A stretch of DNA of 10,984 nt from Acidimicrobiales bacterium. Lineage in GTDB: Bacteria; Actinomycetota; Acidimicrobiia; Acidimicrobiales; CADCSY01. The DNA lies in the NCBI GenBank assembly GCA_030447125.1, contig JAUJLZ010000041.1, positions 1-10,984 of the forward strand. The letters are read 5' to 3'. This document shows positions 5,807 to 10,984 of this stretch, one piece after another. The notes below the pieces were generated by a model, which did not search any database, was not told where the DNA came from, and saw nothing but the letters and a program-made list of their open reading frames with translations. Positions within the stretch are counted from its first letter, which is position 1. The number at the start of each line of letters is the position of its first letter. The translations under genes were made by a program, and so were the position numbers.

Positions 5807-7351
5807 ATGAGCACGTCTACTGCCCCCCGTCGCCGTCGCCGGCCTGCGCTTTCGGATCGTTCTGCCCACGTCGACGACGCGCTCAGCAGGTCCCGAGGTC
5901 GTCCCCAACACGACCAACCAGCACCACCGAGCACCCCTCGCCCCGCCTCAGGCGAGCAGCGCACCTCGCCCCCCGAGGTCGTCACCTTCGCCGATGTGGG
6001 TGTCCCGGCCTGGCTGGTCGCCCCGCTCGCCCAGCAGGGGATCGAGGCGCCGTTCCCGATTCAGGTGGCGACCCTGCCTGACACCCTTGCCGGCCGGGAC
6101 GTGTTGGGCCGGGGCCGCACGGGCAGCGGCAAGACGCTCGCCTTCAGCCTTCCCCTGGTCGCCCGCCTGGCCGGCGGCGCCCGCCGTCCGCGCCAGGCTC
6201 GAGCCCTCGTGCTGGTGCCCACCCGTGAGCTGGCCAACCAGGTGCTGGCAGTCGTCAAGCCACTGGCCGAGACGGCCGGCCTGACGGCCACCGTCGTCTT
6301 CGGCGGCGTTGGCCAGAACCCTCAGGTCAGGGCCCTGTCGCGGGGCGTCGACATCCTGATCGCCTGCCCGGGACGGCTTGAGGATCTCATCGGTCAGCGG
6401 CACTGTGACCTGTCGGCGGTGGAGCTCACCGTGATCGACGAAGCCGACCACATGGCCGACCTCGGGTTCCTGCCTGCGGTGCGACGCATCCTCGACCGCA
6501 CGCCCGAGCGGGGCCAGCGGATGCTGTTCTCGGCCACGCTCGACAACGGCGTCGACGTCTTGGTCAAGCGCTACCTCGACCACCCCGTGACCCACTCGGT
6601 CGATTCGGCGGTGGCGCAGGTGTCGACGATGACCCATCACGTCTTCGCCGTCACCGCGGCCGACAAGCAGGCCGTCATCCACGAGCTCGCCGCCGGCCAA
6701 GAGCGCAGTCTGCTGTTCATGCGCACCAAGCACACCGCCAAGAAGCTGGCCAAGCAGCTCACTGCGGCGGGCATCCCTGCCGTCGAGCTCCACGGCAACC
6801 TGAGTCAAGGGGTACGGGAGCGCAACCTCTCGGCGTTCTCCGATGGCAGGTCCAAGGTGCTCGTGGCCACCGACATCGCCGCCCGGGGAATCCACGTCGA
6901 CGACATCGCCCTCGTGGTCCACGTGGACCCGCCCACGGAGCACAAGGCCTACCTGCACCGTTCGGGCCGCACCGCCCGGGCCGGGGCCGGGGGCACGGTG
7001 ATCACCCTGGCGCTTCCCGACCAGGCTCGCGACGTGCGCACGCTCGCCAAGCAGGCCGGCATCCGGCCGACCACCGTGACGGTACGCCCCGGCGCGGCCG
7101 AGGTCGTCGCCCTGACGGGCCCGCCTGCACCGTACGTCGCCCCCCCGGTCGTGGTGGCCGAACCCGCCCGTCCGCGGGGCAAGGGTGGCCGCCCGAACCA
7201 CGGTCCGGCCAAGGGGTCTGCGTCCACCAGCCAGGGGCGCCCCGGCCGCCCAGGGGCCAAGCGGGGTGGCGGGAACGCCCCGGCCCGGACCCGAGCCGAG
7301 CTAGCGGCACGGGCGGGGCAGCCACCGACGCCGAGGCGACGGGGGCGCTGA
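5807..7351 (+). CDS. DEAD-box ATP-dependent RNA helicase
   Basis: The 514-residue protein shows the complete DEAD-box motif set: Q motif around 61-86 (ending PFPIQ), motif I GRTGSGKT (103-110), Ia PTREL (138-142), GG (166-167), PGR (188-190), motif II DEAD (211-214), III SAT (242-244), IV LLFMRTK (302-308), V ATDIAARG (354-361) and VI HRSGRTARAG (384-393). It unwinds or remodels RNA in the cytoplasm, as in ribosome assembly, RNA decay or cold adaptation. The first 55 residues are Arg/Ser/Pro-rich and the last 70 are basic and Gly/Pro-rich, with repeated GRPGRPGAKRGGG-like segments, likely unstructured RNA-binding tails. GAGAAGGA at 5792-5799 is well spaced from the ATG. The subfamily resembles RhlE-type enzymes, but I do not assign a symbol. 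It is monocistronic by position: a 169-bp leader before and a convergent gene after. Confidence 0.95.
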   Translation: MSTSTAPRRRRRPALSDRSAHVDDALSRSRGRPQHDQPAPPSTPRPASGEQRTSPPEVVTFADVGVPAWLVAPLAQQGIEAPFPIQVATLPDTLAGRDVLGRGRTGSGKTLAFSLPLVARLAGGARRPRQARALVLVPTRELANQVLAVVKPLAETAGLTATVVFGGVGQNPQVRALSRGVDILIACPGRLEDLIGQRHCDLSAVELTVIDEADHMADLGFLPAVRRILDRTPERGQRMLFSATLDNGVDVLVKRYLDHPVTHSVDSAVAQVSTMTHHVFAVTAADKQAVIHELAAGQERSLLFMRTKHTAKKLAKQLTAAGIPAVELHGNLSQGVRERNLSAFSDGRSKVLVATDIAARGIHVDDIALVVHVDPPTEHKAYLHRSGRTARAGAGGTVITLALPDQARDVRTLAKQAGIRPTTVTVRPGAAEVVALTGPPAPYVAPPVVVAEPARPRGKGGRPNHGPAKGSASTSQGRPGRPGAKRGGGNAPARTRAELAARAGQPPTPRRRGR

Positions 7352-7355
7352 GAAG

Positions 7356-7374
7356 GTCCCGGGAGAGCCGGGAC
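7356..7374. terminator. Hairpin between convergent genes
   Basis: GTCCCGG, loop GAGAG, CCGGGAC forms a 7-bp GC-only stem in the 34-bp gap between the ends of the helicase and the PPOX gene. No U tract follows on either strand, as is common for actinobacterial intrinsic terminators. It could serve both directions. Confidence 0.55.
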
Positions 7375-7385
7375 AGGGCTGTCAC

Positions 7386-7772
7386 TCAGCCGACGACGGA
7401 CTCCGGCGTCACCCGCACGATGACCCGTTGCTCGCCGGGCTGGCGGAACGGGTAGCTGTCCTGGCCCAGGTACTTCTTGGCCATGGTGTCGATGTGGGCA
7501 TCGGCGCCCTCGTCGATGAGCTCGGCCCGGCCCCGGAGCTGGAGCATCTCGTAGGGGTTCTCGTCGTTGACCACCGAGATGGCCACCGTCGGCTGGCGCT
7601 CGATGTTGCGGGCCTTGGTCCGACCCCTGGCCGTGTTGAAGACCACCGACTCGCCGTCGGTGTCGATCCACACGGGGGTCGACTGGGGGGTGCCGTCGGG
7701 CATCACTGTCGCCACGTGGGCGAACACCGGTCGACGCAGGAGCTCGATGTGCTTGTCGGTCAGCTTGGCCAT
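7386..7772 (-). CDS. PPOX-class (probably F420-dependent) oxidoreductase
   Basis: The 128-residue protein fits the pyridoxamine 5'-phosphate oxidase-like split beta-barrel family. Its segments FAHVATVMPDGTPQSTPVW (17-35), VVFNTARGRTKARNI (43-57, with the basic phosphate-binding patch), PTVAISVVND (61-70) and LRGRAEL (79-85) match the actinobacterial PPOX class typified by F420-binding Rv1155-like enzymes. It probably reduces a cytoplasmic substrate using F420 or a flavin; cofactor choice cannot be decided from sequence alone. It is 51 bases downstream of the lipoprotein gene on the same strand. No good Shine-Dalgarno precedes the ATG, but a TAnnnT element 6 bases upstream suggests a leaderless transcript from its own promoter. 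Confidence 0.88.
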   Translation of the reverse strand: MAKLTDKHIELLRRPVFAHVATVMPDGTPQSTPVWIDTDGESVVFNTARGRTKARNIERQPTVAISVVNDENPYEMLQLRGRAELIDEGADAHIDTMAKKYLGQDSYPFRQPGEQRVIVRVTPESVVG

Positions 7773-7778
7773 GTGGCC

Positions 7779-7784
7779 AAGCTA
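7779..7784 (-). promoter_or_regulatory. Candidate -10 element for leaderless PPOX mRNA
   Basis: On the minus strand TAGCTT lies 6 bases before the ATG at 7772, the spacing at which transcription would begin at the start codon. The nearest Shine-Dalgarno-like AGGAGA is about 20 bases away, too far to serve the ATG. The -35 region is not recognisable. Confidence 0.35.
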
Positions 7785-7823
7785 CCCCGGGCTCTCCTAG
7801 CCGACTCGGGAGACCCGCATCGC

Positions 7824-8690
7824 CTATTCGGGGCATGCGGGCTCGTGGGGCAGCACGGGGCGCACCGACAGGACGAAGGTCTGGCCTGACGCCGTCCGCC
7901 ACCGGGTGATCTCGCTGGCCGACGCGAGGGCGTCGTGGAGCTCGTCAGCCTGCTCGCCGGAGACCGCCGTGCACTCGCCCTCCTGCAGGGCCACGTCGGG
8001 GAAGGGCCAGTCGCGCGTGTCGGGCTCCACCGCCAGATCGACCTCCTGGTCGGGGGCCAGGGGAAGCAGCCGGTAGCGCTCGGCGACGTACGGCTCACCT
8101 CCGGCCCCCACCACCGTGCGCGAGACGAACTGGACGAAGTCGCTCACCCGGTCCCGGGCCTGCTGCTGGTCGGTGGTGACACCCGCCGGCATGGGGCCGA
8201 GGCCGCCCAGGCCGTCGAGGGCGTAGACGGAGGTGACGTGGGTCTTGCCGTCGGCCACCACCGTGATGGTGGTCGTAGCCGCATCGGCGATCGTCGGCTC
8301 CCCGAAGTCCTCCTCGTTCTCGTCGAGCAGGCCGGCGTCAGCGGCGGCGGCGACGAGCTGTTCGACCATGTCCCCATCGACGCGACCCTTGGTCACCGCC
8401 GGCAGGGCCGGGGCGGGATAGATGGTGATGGTCGCGCCGGGCGCCAGGGTGGTGCCGTCCTCGTAGACGACGGCCTGGGGGACCGTGCGGAAGGACTGGC
8501 CGCGAGGGAGGAACCCCCCACCCACGTCGACGCTGACCACGAGGTCGGCGACGGGGCCCCCCGGTCGACCGGACTCGGGCAGGTCGGATCCACTGGGGTC
8601 GGTATCCCCGGTCACTACCTCCTGGTCAGCCCCACAGGCCACGGCGAGGAGGAGGACGCTGACGGCGATGAGCATGGTGGTTCTGCGCAT
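7824..8690 (-). CDS. Predicted secreted lipoprotein, function unknown
   Basis: The 288-residue protein begins MRRTTMLIAVSVLLLAVACG: a short basic end, a hydrophobic helix and a lipobox (L-A-V-A-C) with Cys19 as lipidation site, so it should be anchored outside the cytoplasmic membrane. After an acidic Ser/Gly linker (about 20-45) comes a beta-rich domain (VADLVVSVDVGGGF, AVVYEDGTTLAPGATITIY) and a helical stretch MVEQLVAAAADAGLL. Two further cysteines (240 and 286) could form a disulfide. I do not recognise the family; similar lipoproteins are annotated only as hypothetical. The reading frame continues upstream of 8690 into the divergent cupin gene, but the signal peptide fixes the start close to 8690. 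No clear ribosome binding site is seen (a GGAG lies 13 bases upstream). Confidence 0.82.
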   Translation of the reverse strand: MRRTTMLIAVSVLLLAVACGADQEVVTGDTDPSGSDLPESGRPGGPVADLVVSVDVGGGFLPRGQSFRTVPQAVVYEDGTTLAPGATITIYPAPALPAVTKGRVDGDMVEQLVAAAADAGLLDENEEDFGEPTIADAATTTITVVADGKTHVTSVYALDGLGGLGPMPAGVTTDQQQARDRVSDFVQFVSRTVVGAGGEPYVAERYRLLPLAPDQEVDLAVEPDTRDWPFPDVALQEGECTAVSGEQADELHDALASASEITRWRTASGQTFVLSVRPVLPHEPACPE

Positions 8691-8719
8691 GACCGTTGGA
8701 CGTCTCCGAGGGCGGCAAA

Positions 8720-8760
8720 GTTCCCCGGGACGCATACATCGAGGCGTCCCTGCTAGGAAC
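8720..8760. promoter_or_regulatory. Composite inverted repeat in the divergent lipoprotein/cupin gap
   Basis: Perfect inner arms GGGACGC (8727-8733) and GCGTCCC (8744-8750) flank ten bases, and outer arms GTTCC (8720-8724) and GGAAC (8756-8760) flank those. It fills the middle of the 96-bp gap between divergent starts at 8690 and 8787. That position suits an operator controlling both genes; a hairpin in either leader is the alternative. Confidence 0.45.
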
Positions 8761-8786
8761 AGGGCAACGTCGACCGAGGAGGCAAC

Positions 8787-9209
8787 GTGGAGCTGGAGCG
8801 CATCGACGACACCGTGGGCGAGCCGCCCGCCGAGCTGGCCGAGTACTTCCAGGGAGAAGCCCACATCCAGCGCCTGCCCAACCCCTTCCCCGACGGTCCG
8901 ACCATCTTCGCCGTGCACTTTCGCGCCGGTGGCCGAACCCGGCCCCACGTACACAGCTCGGGCCAACTCCTGCACATCGTGTCCGGGCGGGGGATCGTGG
9001 GCGGCGAGACGGGCCGCCTCACCGTGGAGGAGGGTGACGTGGTCGCCACCATGCCGGGCGAGTGGCACTGGCACGGCGCCGCTCCCGACTCGGAGATGAC
9101 GCACCTCACGGTGCAGTCGAACGCGTCCGGTGGCATCGACTGGGACGTCGAGGAGCGGGACTGGGCGGAGGGCTACGGCGACGGAGACGGAGGCGCGTCC
9201 CCCTCGTAG
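8787..9209 (+). CDS. Single-domain cupin protein
   Basis: The 140-residue protein has both cupin motifs. Motif 1 spans 49-67 (G..PHVHSSGQ..G) and supplies His54, His56 and Gln60, the last replacing the more usual Glu. Motif 2 spans 83-96 (GDVVATMPGEWHWHG) with His94 or His96 as further metal ligand. This set would bind a divalent metal such as Fe, Mn or Ni in a small beta-barrel. Homologues of this shape are often called cupin-domain quercetin dioxygenase-like proteins, but catalytic activity is not established. It starts with GTG at 8787, 4 bases after a strong GAGGAGG (8776-8782). Its acidic Gly/Asp tail overlaps the convergent DUF1989 gene by 37 bases. Confidence 0.9.
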   Translation: MELERIDDTVGEPPAELAEYFQGEAHIQRLPNPFPDGPTIFAVHFRAGGRTRPHVHSSGQLLHIVSGRGIVGGETGRLTVEEGDVVATMPGEWHWHGAAPDSEMTHLTVQSNASGGIDWDVEERDWAEGYGDGDGGASPS

Positions 9210-9862
9210 TTCGGTGTGGGGTCGAGCACGTCGATCTCGATGGGCTTGAGGGTCCCGTTGTTGGTGAGCTCGGCCGAACAGGCGGTCACCCCCACGATGA
9301 GGTCGGTCTCGGCCCGAAGATCGACGTGGTCCCCGGGCCCACAGCTGGGTACCTCGATGGTGACCCGGCCGGTGACGGGGTCAGGCGTGACCACCATGAA
9401 CAGGTTCAAGGTGGTGGGGATGCGCTCGGCGGAGATGCCGAAGGGGGCCAGGTGGACCGCCAGGTTGCCCAGGCAGCTCGGGTGGCCCAGGGAGTCGTAG
9501 AGGCGCTCGAACATCTCCTCCGAACACGGCGCCAGCAGGAGGTCATGGCGCCCGGCGGTGTCGTGGGTGATGGTGAGCAGGGGCGAGCTGCGGTTGGAGT
9601 ACAAGGTCGTGCCGATCCCGGCGTAGATGCTCATGGCGTAGTCGATGGTGCGACCCGAGGAGAGCCACTCGCCGGGATCGGCCATGCCCGCAGCGGTGCG
9701 GGCGAAGGCCATGAGGTCGGCCACCTGCTCGCCGGTGGGGGAGCGCACCCGCAGCGTCTGGCCCCGATCGAGGGCCAGGGCCGTGCCGGTCTGGGGCTCG
9801 AGGCGCAGCGAACGCGGTGGCGTCACCACCGTGAGGCCGCCTTGTGGGGGTGCATGACCCAT
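9173..9862 (-). CDS. DUF1989 / urea carboxylase-associated family protein
   Basis: The 229-residue protein matches the DUF1989 family: GEQVADLMAF (44-53), LSSGRTIDY (67-75), LYSNRSSPLLTI (87-98), DTAGRHDLLLAPCS (101-114), HPSCLGNL (127-134), LNLFMVV (152-158), GPGDHVDLRAETDLIVGVTACS (175-196) and a final PIEI. Conserved His106, Cys113 and Cys130 could bind metal. Members occur beside urea carboxylase/allophanate hydrolase and guanidine-related genes, with a proposed role in nitrogenous-compound metabolism, but none of those partners is in this window. The N terminus is uncertain: ATG 9862 has no Shine-Dalgarno and overlaps the divergent gene's start, whereas GTG codons at residues 12-13 follow an AAGGCGG. 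Confidence 0.88.
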   Translation of the reverse strand: MGHAPPQGGLTVVTPPRSLRLEPQTGTALALDRGQTLRVRSPTGEQVADLMAFARTAAGMADPGEWLSSGRTIDYAMSIYAGIGTTLYSNRSSPLLTITHDTAGRHDLLLAPCSEEMFERLYDSLGHPSCLGNLAVHLAPFGISAERIPTTLNLFMVVTPDPVTGRVTIEVPSCGPGDHVDLRAETDLIVGVTACSAELTNNGTLKPIEIDVLDPTPNYEGDAPPSPSP

Positions 9863-10858
9863 GGTGTACTACCAGGCGTGGCCGGGCCCGCAGCGTCGGG
9901 GGCGGGCACCCCCGCCCCTCGCCGAGGTCTTCGCCTGGCCGAGTTGCTCACCATCGGGGACCAGACCGACGAGCACGGGCGCCTGCTGTTGGAGGACTCG
10001 GCGCCCCGGCAGGCCCAGAAGCGGGCGAAGCGGGCGGGGGTGGCCATGCGCGAGGTCCGCTGCGACTACGCCGACTCGCCCTCGCGCCTGGGAGGGAACA
10101 TGAACGTCTCGGCCTACGACGCGCTGCGCCGTGACCTGGCCGACGTGCTCCACGGCTTCGCCTGGCTGGCCGAACTGCGAACGGTGGCGTTGCCCACGCC
10201 CGGGCGGGGCAGTCTCGGCAGTTTGATCGACGTGGCCAACTTGGGCAGCACCCTGCCGCTGGTGCTGTTCCATCGGGCGCAGGGACAGGTTCCTGCCCAT
10301 GGTGGCCTGCCCACGTTCATCGCTTCGATCTTCAAGGCCAGCAGGGGGCTGTTCTCCGGTGCGGTGGCCATGCTCAACGACGATAGGGAGGCGACCACGC
10401 CGGTGACCACCGACGAGGTGATGGCCTTTGCCGAGTCTCACGGCCAGTTCCGCCGTACCGAGACCCAGCGGGTGTGCGCCGCCCCCACCCGCCTCATCGC
10501 CCGCACCATCGAGGCCATCCTCACCGGTGCCGGAGCCGAGGCCAGCCGGAGCCGTCTGGGTGACCACCTCGACGGCGAGCAGCTGTGGCGCTTCTTCAGC
10601 CTGCACGACTCCTTCAGCCTGGCCCTGAGCAACTACCGCTTCGTGTTGGACAACCTCACCCGGGAGCGGCCGGGCGCCACCCCCGAGGAGCTGTTCGCCG
10701 TGGTGGTGGACGTGGCCGGTCGCAGGGGCACCTTCGGAGATCTGACCGAGGCCCTGGTCCACCACGGCACGCAGGTGCAGGCAGGACTCAACCAGGTGCT
10801 GGGCCGGTCGGGCGACGTCTCGCCCCTCACCTTCCCGGCCCTGTTGCAGATGCTGTAG
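9854..10858 (+). CDS. Unrecognised 334-aa cytoplasmic protein
   Basis: I do not recognise a domain. The protein has no signal peptide or clear membrane helix. After a Pro/Gly/Ala-rich N terminus (1-25) it has a basic, charged region (RQAQKRAKRAGVAMREVR, about 52-69), a YADSPSRLGGNMNVSAYDALRRDLADVL segment, a hydrophobic stretch rich in Gly and Leu (about 115-170), and helical C-terminal segments with DHLDGEQLWRFFSLHDSFSLALSNYRFVLDNL. Strong third-position G/C preference through the whole span supports real coding. ATG 9854 follows GTGGGGG with only 3 bases of spacing and overlaps the divergent DUF1989 start by 9 bases, so the true start may be further in (for example ATG 10046, preceded by a GGGGG stretch). 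The frame runs open upstream to 9062, but that part is antisense to DUF1989. Confidence 0.75.
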   Translation: MTHGVLPGVAGPAASGAGTPAPRRGLRLAELLTIGDQTDEHGRLLLEDSAPRQAQKRAKRAGVAMREVRCDYADSPSRLGGNMNVSAYDALRRDLADVLHGFAWLAELRTVALPTPGRGSLGSLIDVANLGSTLPLVLFHRAQGQVPAHGGLPTFIASIFKASRGLFSGAVAMLNDDREATTPVTTDEVMAFAESHGQFRRTETQRVCAAPTRLIARTIEAILTGAGAEASRSRLGDHLDGEQLWRFFSLHDSFSLALSNYRFVLDNLTRERPGATPEELFAVVVDVAGRRGTFGDLTEALVHHGTQVQAGLNQVLGRSGDVSPLTFPALLQML

Positions 10859-10883
10859 CCGAGGGCTGGTCGGTCCTTTCGTC

Positions 10884-10984
10884 TCAGCCGGTGGCCATGG
10901 TCGTCGTACTCTGGTCGGTCACCGCCGGTTCTTGGATGACCTCGTCGGCCACGATGACCAGTTCGTCTTCGAAGCCTCCGTAGA
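10884..10984 (-). CDS. C-terminal end of a gene that continues past the window
   Basis: Reading from the window edge, the minus strand gives YGGFEDELVIVADEVIQEP followed by AVTDQSTTTMATG and a TGA at 10884-10886. The regular alternation and acidic composition look like a genuine protein end, and it converges on the plus-strand gene with a 25-bp gap. Only 32 residues are visible, too few for an identification; the Thr/Ser-rich last dozen residues look disordered. Confidence 0.5.
   Translation of the reverse strand, partial: YGGFEDELVIVADEVIQEPAVTDQSTTTMATG

Noticed and set aside
5948..7201. 417-aa minus-strand frame opposite the helicase
   Set aside because: The helicase motif set on the plus strand is complete; this frame is its complement.
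7785..7820. Possible terminator hairpin between the lipoprotein and PPOX genes
   Set aside because: Only a 5-bp TCTCC/GGAGA stem with an 11-base loop can be drawn, too weak to call.
6949..7902. 317-aa minus-strand frame across the helicase/PPOX junction
   Set aside because: Its composition is shadow-like and it conflicts with two well-supported genes and the hairpin between them.
8691..9104. N-terminal extension of the lipoprotein frame to 9104
   Set aside because: The extension is antisense to the cupin; the lipoprotein signal peptide starting at 8690 sets the true N terminus.
9062..9853. Upstream extension of the 334-aa gene
   Set aside because: It is the antisense of DUF1989, whose family motifs are unmistakable, and the extension has shadow composition.
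9869..10765. 298-aa minus-strand frame opposite the 334-aa gene
   Set aside because: It is rich in Gly/His/Gln typical of antisense frames and has no motif; the plus-strand frame has better codon preference and more protein-like helices.

Overview
The window is GC-rich (strong G/C preference at third codon positions) and mixes ATG and GTG starts with AGGAGG-like ribosome binding sites. The gene content points to a high-GC actinobacterium, possibly from the Acidimicrobiia: a DUF2795 protein, a PPOX-class (F420-type) flavin/deazaflavin oxidoreductase, a DehI-family protein and a membrane molybdopterin oxidoreductase. This taxonomic reading is inference from composition and gene families; there is no rRNA or other marker gene. 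I see no tRNA, rRNA, CRISPR array, insertion sequence or phage gene.

Layout. (1) Positions 1-253 hold no convincing intact gene, only a short peptidase-M23-like fragment on the minus strand. (2) On the minus strand, 1961 down to 254, a two-gene overlapping operon encodes a fused cytochrome-b-like/sulfite-oxidase-fold molybdoprotein and a four-helix membrane protein. (3) Diverging from it, 2093-5637 on the plus strand is a run of five co-directional genes: a conserved hypothetical protein, an Asp-nucleophile alpha/beta hydrolase (dehalogenase/epoxide-hydrolase type), a DehI-like protein with two internal repeats, a Ser-nucleophile alpha/beta hydrolase, and a small DUF2795 protein. (4) A 169-bp leader with a perfect 18-bp palindrome and a possible 9-codon upstream ORF precedes a DEAD-box RNA helicase (5807-7351). 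(5) Converging on the helicase across a hairpin are a PPOX oxidoreductase and, upstream of it, a predicted lipoprotein (both minus). (6) A cupin (plus) diverges from the lipoprotein across a 96-bp gap that contains a composite inverted repeat. (7) A DUF1989 protein (minus) overlaps the cupin tail-to-tail and meets an unrecognised 334-residue gene (plus) head-to-head. (8) The last 101 bases hold the C-terminal end of another minus-strand gene.

How the genes may work together. The molybdoprotein and its membrane partner look like a self-contained extracytoplasmic redox unit: membrane haem/quinol part fused to a Moco domain placed after an internal twin-arginine motif. The plus-strand run pairs a haloalkane-dehalogenase-like fold with a haloacid-dehalogenase-family fold, which invites, but does not prove, a role in turning over halogenated or epoxide compounds. 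The remaining genes look like ordinary stress or housekeeping functions with no obvious shared pathway. I found no clear sign of a new defence or mobile system; the most interesting items are the multi-helix plus Tat-like molybdoprotein, the hydrolase/DehI run with its tandem-repeat ribosome binding region, and the two inverted repeats in regulatory gaps.
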